Of a DNA stretch of 64,000 nucleotides, positions 17,841 to 26,652 are shown piece after piece. Source of the stretch: Herbidospora sakaeratensis (lineage in GTDB: Bacteria > Actinomycetota > Actinomycetes > Streptosporangiales > Streptosporangiaceae); contig NZ_BBXC01000008.1 of NCBI RefSeq assembly GCF_001570525.1, positions 186,001-250,000 on the forward strand, given 5' to 3'. How positions within the stretch are numbered: the first letter of the stretch is position 1; the number at the start of each line of letters is the position of its first letter. The notes under the pieces were generated by a model. That model did not search any database, had not been told where the DNA came from, and was given only the letters and a program-made list of their open reading frames with translations. Position numbers and translations under genes: made by a program.

Positions 17841-18796
17841 GCGGGGACGCCGGAGGTTCCCCGGAACCGGCCCCTGCCTCGCGGCGAAATGCCGGGGCTC
17901 CTGCCCGTCGCGACCGGGGCGGCCGCCTGTGGGGTCTGCTCGCCGCGCCCGGCGCGCTCTGGCTGGTGCTGCTGTTCGCGGTGCCGTTCTACGCCATCGC
18001 CGCCGTGGCGTTCGGCTACACCGACCCGGTGTTCAACGCGCCCGTGCCGGAATGGGACCCCCGCTACTGGGACGTCACCGCGTTCACCGAGATCCTCACC
18101 CGGTCGGTCACCGGAGACCTGCGCCCCGTCTTCCTCCGCACACTGCTCTACGTCGCCCTCGCCCTGGGGTTGTGCGTGGCCATCGGCTACCCGGTGGCCT
18201 ACTACGTCGCCCGGCACGCCGGACGCCGCCGGGCCCTGCTGCTCGGCCTGATCCTCGCGCCGTGGTGGGTGAACTACCTGACCCGCATGCTGGCCTGGCT
18301 GAACCTGCTCCAGGACGACGGCTACGTCAACGACCTGCTGCTGTTCACCCGCATCGTCGACGAACCCGTGCGCTGGTTGTCGGGCAACCCGGTGACGGTC
18401 GTGCTGGCGCTGGTCTACGGGTACATCCCGTTCTTCATCGTGCCGCTGTTCTCCACCCTCGACCGCATCGACCCGCTCCTGCTGGAGGCGGCGCGGGACC
18501 TCGGCTGTTCGGGACGGGGCGCGTTCTGGCACGTGACGCTGCCCCTGTCGCGTCCGGGCCTGCTGACGGCGTCGGCCATCACGGCGCTGCCGATGTTCGG
18601 CGACTACTACACCAACACCCTCGTCTCGGGCTCGCCGACCACCACGATGATCGCCAACCAGATCGAGTTCTACCTGCTCGGCGGGACGCGGAAGGAGCTG
18701 GGGGCGTCGCTCGTGCTGCTGCTGTCGGCGCTGCTCATGGTGCTGATGGTGTACTACCTGATCTCCAGCCGCCGGGCCGAGGAGGGCGTGACATGA
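17837..18796 (+). CDS. ABC transporter permease, PotB-like
   Basis: A 319-residue inner-membrane permease with about six hydrophobic segments. The first lies near residues 33-54, after a charged cytoplasmic tail of about 30 residues. EAARDLGCSGRGAFWHVTLP is the EAA loop that contacts the ATPase. It pairs with the PotC-like protein to form the channel for the lipoprotein's ligand. GTG 17837 overlaps the lipoprotein stop (GTGA), and its own TGA overlaps the next ATG (ATGA). No ATPase gene is found anywhere in the cluster. Confidence 0.88.
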   Translation: MSGDAGGSPEPAPASRRNAGAPARRDRGGRLWGLLAAPGALWLVLLFAVPFYAIAAVAFGYTDPVFNAPVPEWDPRYWDVTAFTEILTRSVTGDLRPVFLRTLLYVALALGLCVAIGYPVAYYVARHAGRRRALLLGLILAPWWVNYLTRMLAWLNLLQDDGYVNDLLLFTRIVDEPVRWLSGNPVTVVLALVYGYIPFFIVPLFSTLDRIDPLLLEAARDLGCSGRGAFWHVTLPLSRPGLLTASAITALPMFGDYYTNTLVSGSPTTTMIANQIEFYLLGGTRKELGASLVLLLSALLMVLMVYYLISSRRAEEGVT

Positions 18797-19605
18797 GACG
18801 GCGACCGTGGGTGCTCGCGTCGGTGACGTGGGCCTATGTGGTGTGGTCGCTGGTGCCGATTCTGGTGGCGATCCAGTTCTCCTTCAACGACGGCCGCTCG
18901 CGCAGCACCTGGCAGGGCTTCTCCCTGCAGTGGTACTTCGGCTCGTCCGGTTCGGTGGCCGACGACCCGTCGCTGCGCCTGGCCCTGGTCAACAGCCTGA
19001 CGGTCGCCGGCCTCACGACGCTCATCGCCACCCCGCTCGGCGTCGCGACCGCCCTCGGCCTGGCCCGCTGGCGGGGCCGGACCGGCCGCGTGGTCGGCGG
19101 CCTCACCCTGCTCCCCCTGGCCACGCCCGAGATCGTGATGGGCTCGGCGCTCTACCTGGTTTTCACCAACCTCTACCTGTTCGTCCCGCTGGGCCAACCG
19201 GCCCAGATCCTCGGCCACGTCACGTTCTCCGTCTCGTACGTGGTCGTGATCGTCCGCTCCCGGCTCGCGTCGATCGGCACCGACTACGAGGAGGCGGCCC
19301 GCGACCTCGGCTGCGGCCGCCTGACCGCCGTCCGGCTGATCCTGCTCCCCCTGCTCACCCCCGCCGTGTTCGCCGGCGCGATGATCGTCTTCGCGTCGTC
19401 GATGGACGACTTCGTCATCTCGGCGTTCCTGTCCCCCGACGCGTCGTCGGTGACCGTCCCCATCAAGCTCTACAGCGCGGTACGGAACGCGCCCACACCC
19501 GCACTGAACGCCCTCGCGACCCTGCTGGTGCTCGCCTCACTGCTGGCGTTGCTGCTGGGCTGGCTGGTCCAGCGGCGGACGACCCTGTTCATCATGAAGA
19601 AGTGA
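18793..19605 (+). CDS. ABC transporter permease, PotC-like
   Basis: A 270-residue permease with six predicted membrane segments. The EAA loop is EEAARDLGCGRLTAVRLILL, and DDFVISAFL is typical of PotC proteins. It completes the membrane part of the Pot-like importer. The ATG at 18793 overlaps the stop of the PotB-like gene. After this gene the operon ends: the next gene is convergent and overlaps it by 14 bases, so the usual PotA ATPase is absent here. The importer must use an ATPase encoded elsewhere, or a shared one. Confidence 0.88.
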   Translation: MRRRPWVLASVTWAYVVWSLVPILVAIQFSFNDGRSRSTWQGFSLQWYFGSSGSVADDPSLRLALVNSLTVAGLTTLIATPLGVATALGLARWRGRTGRVVGGLTLLPLATPEIVMGSALYLVFTNLYLFVPLGQPAQILGHVTFSVSYVVVIVRSRLASIGTDYEEAARDLGCGRLTAVRLILLPLLTPAVFAGAMIVFASSMDDFVISAFLSPDASSVTVPIKLYSAVRNAPTPALNALATLLVLASLLALLLGWLVQRRTTLFIMKK

Positions 19606-19996
19606 ACGGCGCCTCCGTCACGACTGGGACGATGTCCGACGACGCGCCCTGCAACTGCCCCATGGCCGCTCCCGACAGGACGAACAGCAAGCCGACCAGG
19701 ATCCAGGCCTTCCACGAGCGGACGAAGAGCAGCACCGCGGCCACGGCGGCCAGCAGTCCGAGCCCTGCCCCGATCATCCCGCCCAGGACGACGTCGCCGT
19801 CGGCGTGGTGTTCGTTTCCAGGGATGAACGAATACCTGTAGGGCTCGACGGCGAGTGCCAGGACCCCGCAGATCAGGGATACGGCATAAAGGACGGCGAA
19901 AACTCCGATTCGCAGGGCCCGCCAAGCCTTTCTCGCCTCGATCTCCTGCCCCGGAGTAGGTGGATCTCCGTAATAGGTCGTGTCAGCTGCAGACAT
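19592..19996 (-). CDS. Small membrane protein of unknown function
   Basis: A 134-residue protein. ATG 19996 (MSAADTTYYGD) is chosen because upstream codons lack a ribosome site and look non-coding. A cytoplasmic N-terminus of about 30 residues is followed by three hydrophobic segments (about 33-51, 68-90, 94-115). Between the first two is a short loop containing YRYSFIPGNEHHADGD. The family is not recognised. It ends inside the convergent PotC-like gene (14-base overlap). No link to the catabolic island is shown beyond location. Confidence 0.65.
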   Translation of the reverse strand: MSAADTTYYGDPPTPGQEIEARKAWRALRIGVFAVLYAVSLICGVLALAVEPYRYSFIPGNEHHADGDVVLGGMIGAGLGLLAAVAAVLLFVRSWKAWILVGLLFVLSGAAMGQLQGASSDIVPVVTEAPFTSS

Positions 19997-20275
19997 GGTT
20001 CTCGATCGCCGTCCTGTCGGTGATGACCCGAAGTCGTGGTCGTCACGGCCCAGGGTTGCAGTTCGGGCATTGCGGCCGGAGGGATCACGCCTGATCAGTG
20101 GCTCGCCAAGGAGAAGATTCCCGGCAGAGGCGTCACAGTGATCAGCCCATCCGTGAGGAGCGGACGTCATGATCACACGGATCGACCCCGCCCTGTTCGA
20201 TCTCTGGGAAGCCGTCTTCAAGGGTTGCGGTCAGGCCGACTTGCGAAGAGCGGTGACGTGTTCCGCCGGCCCGGC
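19997..20275. other. 279-bp gap with a short rightward ORF start
   Basis: No convincing gene. A rightward ATG at 20169 with GAGGAG at nine bases opens 30 protein-like codons (MITRIDPALFDLWEAVFKG...), then runs antisense into the acyl-CoA dehydrogenase to 20414. It may be a truncated gene or a chance ORF. No terminator-like hairpin was obvious. Confidence 0.4.
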
Positions 20276-21439
20276 TCAGGCGATGACCCGGCCGACCCCG
20301 CGCCGCTCCAGCGACCGCGCGATGATCACGCGCTGGATCTCGCTCGTCCCCTCCCAGATGCGGTCGACCCGCAGCTCACGCAGGTACCGTTCGGCCACGT
20401 TGGTCCGCATGTAGCCCCGCCCGCCGAACGTCTGCACCGCCCGGTCGGCACACCGCCACGCCGCCTCCGAGGCGAACAGTTTCGCCAGGGACGCCTTCGC
20501 GTGCACGACCTTCCGGTCGGCGCCCGCGTCGGCCAGCGCCGCCACTTCGTACACCATCAGGCGGGCCGCGGCCGCGTCGGCGGCCGAGTCGGCCAGGGGG
20601 AACGCCACGCCCTGGTGGTCGATGAGCCGCGCACCGCCCTGCTCGCGCTCGCACGCCCAACCGACCGCCTCCTCCAGCAGCCTCCCCATCGCGCCGACGC
20701 AGTGGGCGGCGATGCCCAGCCGTTCCTCCACGAACCAGTTCTGCTGCAGCGCGTCGGCCTGGCCGAGGCCGCCCAGCACGGCGTCGTCGCCGACGAGCAC
20801 CCCGTTCAGGTGCAGCGTCGGGTGCCCGTGCGGGAACGAGTGGGTGAAGGGCGGGTCGTCGAGGTACTCGACGCCGTCGGCTTCGGCGTCGACGAGGAAC
20901 AACGTCGGCCCGTGGCCTTCTGCCAGGGCCACCACGATGTGTACGGCGGCCACGTCGCCGCTGGTCACGAACCATTTCTCACCGTCGAGCCGCCAGCGGT
21001 CGCCGACCCGTTCGGCCACGGTCGAGATGCCCGACGGGTCGGAGCCGGCGTACTCCTCGGTGACGGCGTAGGAGACCCACCCTTCGCCGAGGAGGGCGGG
21101 GCGCAGGTAGCGGGAGATCTGGTCGGGCGTGCCGGCGGACAACACGTTGTAGGCGTCCGGGACCCACCACCACAACCCGTTGGTGTTCCGCCCGAACTGC
21201 TCGTGCACCACCACGTAGTCGGTGGCCGACCACCCCTGTCCGCCGTGTTCGGCGGAGTGCCTTCCGCCGTTGAGCCGGGCCGCCAGGGCGGCCTTCATGA
21301 TGACGCCGACGTCGGAGGAGGGCAGCCGCCCGCCGGCCCGTTCGGCCGACTCCTCCCGTGGCATCAGCACGTCGTCGACGAAGGCCCTGGCCCGGTCACG
21401 CAACTCGATCTGTTCGTCCGACAGCCGTATCAGCGACAT
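20276..21439 (-). CDS. Acyl-CoA dehydrogenase
   Basis: A 387-residue acyl-CoA dehydrogenase with the normal three-domain order. YAVTEEYAGSDPSGI is the FAD/substrate segment and DGEKWFVTSGD the middle-domain motif. RIWEGTSEIQR near the end supplies the usual catalytic glutamate. It should introduce an alpha-beta double bond into an acyl-CoA and pass electrons to ETF. ATG 21439 follows GGGGAGAG. It lies next to the TetR gene, with a TetR-type operator 21 bases upstream of its start, so it is probably a repressed member of the island. Confidence 0.88.
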   Translation of the reverse strand: MSLIRLSDEQIELRDRARAFVDDVLMPREESAERAGGRLPSSDVGVIMKAALAARLNGGRHSAEHGGQGWSATDYVVVHEQFGRNTNGLWWWVPDAYNVLSAGTPDQISRYLRPALLGEGWVSYAVTEEYAGSDPSGISTVAERVGDRWRLDGEKWFVTSGDVAAVHIVVALAEGHGPTLFLVDAEADGVEYLDDPPFTHSFPHGHPTLHLNGVLVGDDAVLGGLGQADALQQNWFVEERLGIAAHCVGAMGRLLEEAVGWACEREQGGARLIDHQGVAFPLADSAADAAAARLMVYEVAALADAGADRKVVHAKASLAKLFASEAAWRCADRAVQTFGGRGYMRTNVAERYLRELRVDRIWEGTSEIQRVIIARSLERRGVGRVIA

Positions 21440-21440
21440 G

Positions 21441-21490
21441 TCGCTCTCCCCACGATCCCTGACTGGCGACCCAGTCAAATCGGAGAGCGA
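21441..21490. promoter_or_regulatory. TetR-type operator 2 nested in a larger dyad
   Basis: The core TGACTGG (21460-21466), CGAC, CCAGTCA (21471-21477) is perfect. It is enclosed by perfect nine-base outer arms, TCGCTCTCC (21441-21449) and GGAGAGCGA (21482-21490). The core is the best match to the shared operator. The outer arms could form an RNA hairpin close to the ribosome site of the acyl-CoA dehydrogenase. Confidence 0.7.
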
Positions 21491-21498
21491 TCACCCTG

Positions 21499-22134
21499 TC
21501 AAGCAGGGAACGACGACCGGGGGACGCCCACTTCGCGGGCCGCCGCGATCCGGGCGTGCTCCAGCAGGCGCTTGCGCGACATCGCCCCCGAGTGGAGCGT
21601 GTAGCGCACCACGAGCCCGTCGAGCATGCCGTCGAGCCGCTCGGCGGCGCCCTGCGGGTCGTCGCAGGTGAACTCGCCGGCCTCCATGCCCTGCGCGATC
21701 ACCTCGGACAGGATCTCGATCCAGCCGCCTTCGAGTTCGAGCAGGATGTCGCGGACGTGGGGCTCGCGCACGCCCAGCGCCCACGCGTCGAGCCACAGGA
21801 TCCAGCTCTGGTCGGACCGCGACGACGGGATGTAGAAGCGCAGCACGCGGTCGAGCCGCTGGATGGCCGTGCCGGGGCCGGCGATGATCTCGCGCAGCCG
21901 CCGGACCTCGCTCTCGGAGGTGGCCCGCAGCATGGCGGTGATCAGGTCGTCCTTGGTGGCGAAGTGGTAGTGGATCAACCCGCCACTGACGTTGGTCGCT
22001 TTCGCGATGTCGGAGACGCGGGTGCTGGCGAGACCCCGTTCCAGCACCACACGCCGGGCGGCGTCCAGCAGTTCGGCCCGGCGCTGATCTGCCTGATCGG
22101 CCCGGCTGCTCCGGGCGCCCTCCGCGCTGCGCAC
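21499..22134 (-). CDS. TetR-family regulator, BetI-like
   Basis: A 211-residue repressor. The N-terminal helix-turn-helix is RVVLERGLASTRVSDIAKATNVSGGLIHYHFATKDD-type (quoted in parts: RGLASTRVSDIA and SGGLIHYHF). The C-terminal half, with QSWILWLDAWA and LDGMLDGLVVRY, resembles the TetR_C_6 domain of the choline repressor BetI. Start GTG 22134 lacks a strong ribosome site. It lies between two operator-like sites (21460-21477 and 22186-22205), and a third is 5 kb away. It probably represses itself, the acyl-CoA dehydrogenase, the acyl-CoA synthetase, the transporter and the Rieske operon. The inducer would be an amine or its acyl-CoA product (inferred). Confidence 0.87.
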   Translation of the reverse strand: MRSAEGARSSRADQADQRRAELLDAARRVVLERGLASTRVSDIAKATNVSGGLIHYHFATKDDLITAMLRATSESEVRRLREIIAGPGTAIQRLDRVLRFYIPSSRSDQSWILWLDAWALGVREPHVRDILLELEGGWIEILSEVIAQGMEAGEFTCDDPQGAAERLDGMLDGLVVRYTLHSGAMSRKRLLEHARIAAAREVGVPRSSFPA

Positions 22135-22185
22135 CCGGCAACTCTACCCCAGCACCGCCTCGCGTTGACGACCTTCCTTGACTGC

Positions 22186-22205
22186 TGACTGGTTGACCAA
22201 CCAGT
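22186..22205. promoter_or_regulatory. TetR-type operator 3, TetR/acyl-CoA synthetase divergent promoter
   Basis: TGACTGG (22186-22192), TTGA, CCAACCA (22197-22203) keeps the spacing and a perfect left half of the shared operator; the right half matches at five of seven. The same bases also form ACTGGTTG-AC-CAACCAGT (22188-22205). It ends nine bases before the GTG of the synthetase, so binding would block transcription directly. Confidence 0.6.
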
Positions 22206-22213
22206 GTGGGAGG

Positions 22214-24223
22214 GTGAGACCCGCGCGCCTGCTCGCTCCCCGTTCGGTCGCCGTCGTCGGCGCTTCGACCCGCCCCGGCTCCTACGGCAATCAGGCGGTC
22301 GCCAACCTGGTCACCGCCGGTTTCCCGGGGCCCGTGTACGGGGTGCACCCCACCGCCCGCGAGGTCCACGGCGTGTCGTGCGTGCCCGCCATCGGCGACC
22401 TGCCGATCGCCCCGGACGCGCTCGTGATCGCCACCCCGGCGGCCACCGTGCCGGGCCTGCTCCGCGAGGCGGGGGAACGAGGATGTGGCGGCGCGGTCGT
22501 ACTCGCGGCCGGTTTCGCCGAGATCCCCGAGGGCCGCCCCCTCCAGGACGAGCTCCGCGAGGTCGCCCTCGCCCACGACCTCCCGGTCTGCGGCCCGAAC
22601 GGGAACGGCGTCGTCTCGGTGGTCGGCCGGGCCCCGATGTGGGGCGACGCCTACCTGCCCAGACGCCCCGGCCCGGTGGCGCTGGTCTCGCAGAGCGGCA
22701 ACGTGGCGGTCAACGCGCTGCTCAGCAGGCGCGCGCTGCGTCTTCACACCGTCGTCTCCTGCGGCAACCAAGCCGTGCTGAACGCCTCCGACTACCTCGC
22801 CGCGCTGGCCGAACTCGACGGGGTGCGCTCGGTCGGGCTCTACCTGGAGACCGAGGACCCCGGCCTCCCGGCCGCTCTCGCCCTGGCGGCCGGACACGGC
22901 ATCCGCGTGGCCGTGCTGAAGGCGGGCTCCAGTGAGCGGGGCGCCGCCGCCGCCTCCGCCCACACCGGCGCGGTCGCGGGCGACCACCGCGTCCTGAAGG
23001 CGCTGGTCGAGGAGGCGGGCGGGGCCTGGGCCCGCAACCCGCACGAACTCCTGGAGCTGGCGAAGGCCCTGAGTCACTCCGGCCGGAGAACCAGGGGAAC
23101 CGGGGTGCTGGTGGTGACGTGTTCAGGCGGGGACGCGGCCGTCGCCGCCGACGAGGCCGCCCGGCTCCAGGTCCCGCTTCCGGCGCTGGGCGCCGTCACG
23201 GTGGAGAGGCTCAAGGGCCTGCTTCCCGGTACGGCCACCGCCGCCAACCCCCTCGACTACACCGCCGTCATCTTCGGCGAGACCCGAAGAACGGCCGACA
23301 TCATCACCGCGGCGGGCGACGACCCGGCGGTCGGGGTCGTGCTCGCCTACTACGACCGTCCAGAAGAAATGGACGCCGAGCAGACCGAAGCCTGGGACGC
23401 CGCCCTCAGCGGGATCACCCACGCGGCGGCGGATCTGGACGTCCCGGTCGTCGTGGCCGCCACGCTGCCCGAACTCATGCCGGAGGCCACCGCCGAACAC
23501 CTCACCGACCTGGGCGTGGTCCCGGTCGCGGGCCTGACCGAGGGCCTGGTCTGCGCGCACGCCATGACGGCCCGCCCCGACCTGGATCGCCTGCGCGAGC
23601 TCGCCGCGTGCGCCCCCCGAAGCCCGGATCGCTGGCTCAGGGAGGTCGAGGGCAAGGCCCTCCTGAAGGCCCACGGCGTCGCCGTCCCCCGGGGCGCGGT
23701 GGCGGGAAACGCGGAGGAGGCCGAGGCGCTCCGCAAGGAGCTGGGCACGGTCGTGGTCAAGGTGGACTCCGCCGACGTCCGCCACAAGGCCGCCGAAGGC
23801 GGCGTCATCCTGGGCGTCTCCGGCGAACGGGACCTCGAACGGGCGTTGCGGCAGGTCCCGCCGCCCGTCCTGGTCGAGGAGATGGTCCCGCCGGGCGTCG
23901 AGGTCATGGTCTCGGTGCGGTACGACGCCATCACGCCGGTGCTCGTCGTCGCCCTCGGCGGGGCCTGGGTGGAGGTCTTCGGCGACGCCGCCGTCATCCC
24001 GCTGCCCGTCACGCCGGAACGGGTGGCGGGAGCCGTACGGAAACTGAGAGCCGCCAGGCTCATCCCGGACATCGAGGCACTCGCCCGGACCGCCGTCGCG
24101 ATCGCCGACATGACCCGTCAGGAGGGCTTCGCGCTGGTCGAGGTCAACCCCGTCATCCTGCGGGGCCGGACCGCGACGGCGGTGGACGCCGTCATCTGCC
24201 GAGGGCTCCCTGCAGGTCCATGA
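22214..24223 (+). CDS. NDP-forming acyl-CoA synthetase (acetate--CoA ligase family), fused alpha-beta
   Basis: A 669-residue protein. The first ~450 residues hold the CoA-binding domain (SVAVVGASTRPGSYGNQ, then ligase-CoA parts with VALVSQSGNVAVNAL). The last ~215 are an ATP-grasp_5 domain (LLKAHGVAVPRGAV, EVMVSVRYD, EVNPVIL). It should join a carboxylic acid and CoA with ATP to ADP or the reverse. This gives an acyl-CoA for the dehydrogenase nearby. The GTG at 22214 is chosen because conserved residues begin there, but GGGAGG abuts it, so the true start or a leaderless transcript is uncertain. It overlaps the ferritin-like gene by 32 bases tail to tail. Confidence 0.85.
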   Translation: MRPARLLAPRSVAVVGASTRPGSYGNQAVANLVTAGFPGPVYGVHPTAREVHGVSCVPAIGDLPIAPDALVIATPAATVPGLLREAGERGCGGAVVLAAGFAEIPEGRPLQDELREVALAHDLPVCGPNGNGVVSVVGRAPMWGDAYLPRRPGPVALVSQSGNVAVNALLSRRALRLHTVVSCGNQAVLNASDYLAALAELDGVRSVGLYLETEDPGLPAALALAAGHGIRVAVLKAGSSERGAAAASAHTGAVAGDHRVLKALVEEAGGAWARNPHELLELAKALSHSGRRTRGTGVLVVTCSGGDAAVAADEAARLQVPLPALGAVTVERLKGLLPGTATAANPLDYTAVIFGETRRTADIITAAGDDPAVGVVLAYYDRPEEMDAEQTEAWDAALSGITHAAADLDVPVVVAATLPELMPEATAEHLTDLGVVPVAGLTEGLVCAHAMTARPDLDRLRELAACAPRSPDRWLREVEGKALLKAHGVAVPRGAVAGNAEEAEALRKELGTVVVKVDSADVRHKAAEGGVILGVSGERDLERALRQVPPPVLVEEMVPPGVEVMVSVRYDAITPVLVVALGGAWVEVFGDAAVIPLPVTPERVAGAVRKLRAARLIPDIEALARTAVAIADMTRQEGFALVEVNPVILRGRTATAVDAVICRGLPAGP

Positions 24224-24608
24224 CGTGGTCCTGGGTCTGCTGGAGCAGGGGGCGCAGCGCCTCGGCCACGTCCGGCAGGCCCAGGGCGATGGCCTGCTCG
24301 ACCCGTTCCCGGTAGCGGACCAGCTGGGTCTCCTCCAGTTCGAGGTCCAGCCGCAGCGCGGCGGCGCCGTCGGGGGTGTCGGGGATGTGCGGGACCTTCA
24401 CCGAGGGGACGCCGCCGAGGAAGTCGATCTGTTCCGCCAGCGCGCTGGCGTGTTCGAGTTCCTGCGACAGGTGGGCGCGCATCTCTTCGACGATGGGCTG
24501 GTATTCGGCGCCCTTGATGGTCGCCGCGTGCTGGGTGTACTGGACGATCGAGCGGTATTCGCTCTCGAGGTCCTCGTTCAGGAGCGCGATGAATGCCTGT
24601 TTGTCCAT
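24192..24608 (-). CDS. Ferritin-like diiron-domain protein
   Basis: A 138-residue four-helix protein. Helix 1 contains NEDLESEYRSIVQY, helix 2 EEMRAHLSQELEHA, helix 3 ELEETQLVRYRERVEQA, and helix 4 ends in QTQDHVMDLQ. The E...ExxH pattern fits a ferritin-like diiron site of the bacterioferritin/Dps-like group. It may store or detoxify iron. ATG 24608 lies inside the 3' end of the glycosyltransferase gene (31-base same-strand overlap), so it is probably the last gene of the operon headed by the two-component system. Confidence 0.8.
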   Translation of the reverse strand: MDKQAFIALLNEDLESEYRSIVQYTQHAATIKGAEYQPIVEEMRAHLSQELEHASALAEQIDFLGGVPSVKVPHIPDTPDGAAALRLDLELEETQLVRYRERVEQAIALGLPDVAEALRPLLQQTQDHVMDLQGALGR

Positions 24609-25309
24609 GCGGCTGCGGCTACCCCGCGATCGCGTTCCGACACCACCCGGGCCAGGCCGCGCAGCTGGGCGATCGAGGTGCGCACGACGTCGACGCTGCT
24701 GTCGGGGTCGTCGATCCACCGCACGGACACCTCATGGATGCGCAGGCCGCGCCACTGGGCCTTGAGCAGCAGTTCGGTGTCGAAGAACCAGGCGTCGTCG
24801 GTCACGTGCGGGAGTAACTCCCGGGCGACCGGCGCGCGCAGCGCCTTGAAGCCGCACTGGGCGTCGGTGAAACGCGCGCCGAGCGAGCGCAGCAGCCGGT
24901 TGTAGGTGCGGGAGATGACCTCCCGCCGGGGGCCGCGCACCACCGAGGCGCCGGGGGCCAGCCGGCTGCCGACCGCGACGTCGCACTCGCCGGCCAGCAG
25001 CGGGGTGACGAGCGGCAGGAAGGCGGCCAGGTCGGTGGACAGGTCGACGTCCATGTACGCCACCACGTCGGCCTCGCTCCACGACCACGCCTCCCGCAGG
25101 GCCAGGCCCCGGCCCTTGGACTCCAGGCGGATCGTCCGGACGTCGTCGAGCGATCGGGCGATCGACCAGGTGGCGTCGGTCGAGCCGTTGTCGGCCACGG
25201 TCACCTGGGCCGGGAAGGGGCACTCGCGCTTGAGGAAGTCGAGCAGCGTGGACACGCTGGAGGCGAGCACCCGTTCCTCGTTGTAGACGGGCAGCACGAT
25301 CTCGATCAC
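24578..25309 (-). CDS. Family 2 glycosyltransferase, dolichol-phosphate-sugar synthase-like
   Basis: A 243-residue GT-A enzyme. [11 protein letters not shown] (2-12) binds the nucleotide, DNGSTDATW follows, and MDVDLSTD supplies the metal-binding acidic motif; the C half has DAQCGFKALR, common in polyprenyl-phosphate mannosyl/glucosyl transferases. No membrane helix is seen. It probably loads a sugar onto a lipid carrier for envelope glycosylation. GTG 25309 overlaps the histidine kinase stop by four bases, so it is co-translated with the two-component system. This suggests envelope-stress control of glycosylation. Confidence 0.85.
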   Translation of the reverse strand: MIEIVLPVYNEERVLASSVSTLLDFLKRECPFPAQVTVADNGSTDATWSIARSLDDVRTIRLESKGRGLALREAWSWSEADVVAYMDVDLSTDLAAFLPLVTPLLAGECDVAVGSRLAPGASVVRGPRREVISRTYNRLLRSLGARFTDAQCGFKALRAPVARELLPHVTDDAWFFDTELLLKAQWRGLRIHEVSVRWIDDPDSSVDVVRTSIAQLRGLARVVSERDRGVAAAAWTNRHSSRS

Positions 25310-26652
25310 GTGGCGGATCCGGGGAGCCGCACGGTCACCGTCGTGCCGCCCGACGGCCCGCTCGCCAGGCTCACCTCTCCGTCGGCGGCCCTGACCGCCT
25401 GGGCGACGATGGCCAGGCCGAGACCCGATCCGGGCAGGCTGCGGGCGGCGGGCGAGCGCCAGAAACGTTCGAAGACGTGCGGGAGCTCCTCGTCGGCGAT
25501 GCCTGGTCCCTCGTCCCGGACGGTCAGTTCGCCGTCCCGCAAGCGGACGGTCACGGTGCCCCCCTCTGGGCTGAACTTGACCGCATTGTCCAGAATGTTA
25601 ACGGCCGCGCGCTGCAACCCGCGCACGTCGCCGCACACCCGCCACGGGGACAACACCACGTCGAAGACCAGCCCGGGGCCGCGCCGCCGGGCCCGGTCGA
25701 CGGCGGCGGCGACCACGTCCTGGAACTCCACGTCGCCCTGGGCCGAGGCGGTCTCCGCGTTGCGCGACAGTTCCAGCAGGTCGGCGATGAGCGAGGACAT
25801 CTCCTCGAACTGCTCCTTCACGCTGACCAGCAGCAGGCGCTTGCTCTCGGCCTCCAGCGGCCGGCCGGTGTTCTCGCTGCGCAGCAGCAGGTCGATGTTG
25901 GTGCGCAGCGAGGTGAGCGGGGTGCGCAGCTCGTGGCCGGCGTCGGAGACGAGCTGCCGCTGGCGGTCGCGCGAGGCGGCCAGCGCGGCGGTCATCGTGT
26001 TGAACGCGGCCCCCAGGCGGGCGATCTCGTCCTTGCCGTCGACCGGGATGCGGACCTCCAGGTCCTCCGTCCTGGCCACGTGTTCGACCGCGCCCGTGAG
26101 CGAGGCGACGGGGCGCAGGGCCGTACGGGCCAGATAGAGGCCGGTGACGCACGCCCCGAGCACCCCGACGGCGCAGACCCCCGCGAGCACCAGGCCGAGC
26201 ACCCGGAGCGAGGTGTCCATCTCGCGCGTCGAGCGGAACACGGTCAGCGCGGTGCCGGGCTTGAACCACTCGGTGTAGGCGACCACGGGCGTCTGGTACT
26301 TGCCGCGCAGCACGCCGTCGCGCACCACCGGAGGGCCCTTGGCGGCGGTGAGGACGAGTTCGGCGGGCAGCGGGTCGAGCGCCGAGGAGCCCTCCTGGCA
26401 GATCGACCCGTCGGCCTTGACGAGCTGCCAGCCGCGCCCCGACGGGTCCCACGGCTGGTCGCGGTAGTCCTGCCCGCACCGCGCCAGCGCCTGGGCCACC
26501 TGCACGTCGAGCACGGGGAACTGCTCCAGCGACTCCACCAGCTGGTCGCGCAGCTGGTCGCGGACGATGAGCCAGCTCGCCCCGGCGCAGACGGCGATGG
26601 CGACGGCCACCGCCACCGCGATCACGAACGTGACGCGCCGCCGCAGGCTCAC
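25306..26652 (-). CDS. Sensor histidine kinase, MprB-like
   Basis: A 448-residue kinase. A membrane helix at about 7-30 and a second at about 155-180 enclose an outer domain of about 120 residues with two cysteines. HAMP and HisKA follow, with the phospho-acceptor in [17 protein letters not shown], then a HATPase domain with [14 protein letters not shown] and [18 protein letters not shown]. The HisKA region is close to mycobacterial MprB, an envelope-stress sensor. GTG 26652 overlaps the regulator stop (GTGA). The pair plus the glycosyltransferase and ferritin-like gene form one operon. Confidence 0.9.
   Translation of the reverse strand: MSLRRRVTFVIAVAVAVAIAVCAGASWLIVRDQLRDQLVESLEQFPVLDVQVAQALARCGQDYRDQPWDPSGRGWQLVKADGSICQEGSSALDPLPAELVLTAAKGPPVVRDGVLRGKYQTPVVAYTEWFKPGTALTVFRSTREMDTSLRVLGLVLAGVCAVGVLGACVTGLYLARTALRPVASLTGAVEHVARTEDLEVRIPVDGKDEIARLGAAFNTMTAALAASRDRQRQLVSDAGHELRTPLTSLRTNIDLLLRSENTGRPLEAESKRLLLVSVKEQFEEMSSLIADLLELSRNAETASAQGDVEFQDVVAAAVDRARRRGPGLVFDVVLSPWRVCGDVRGLQRAAVNILDNAVKFSPEGGTVTVRLRDGELTVRDEGPGIADEELPHVFERFWRSPAARSLPGSGLGLAIVAQAVRAADGEVSLASGPSGGTTVTVRLPGSAT

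Noticed and set aside
20169-20414. Rightward ORF starting MITRIDPALFDLW as a real gene, possibly ThiF/PqqD-like
   Set aside because: Only about 30 codons are protein-like; the rest is antisense to the acyl-CoA dehydrogenase and no family motif is complete.
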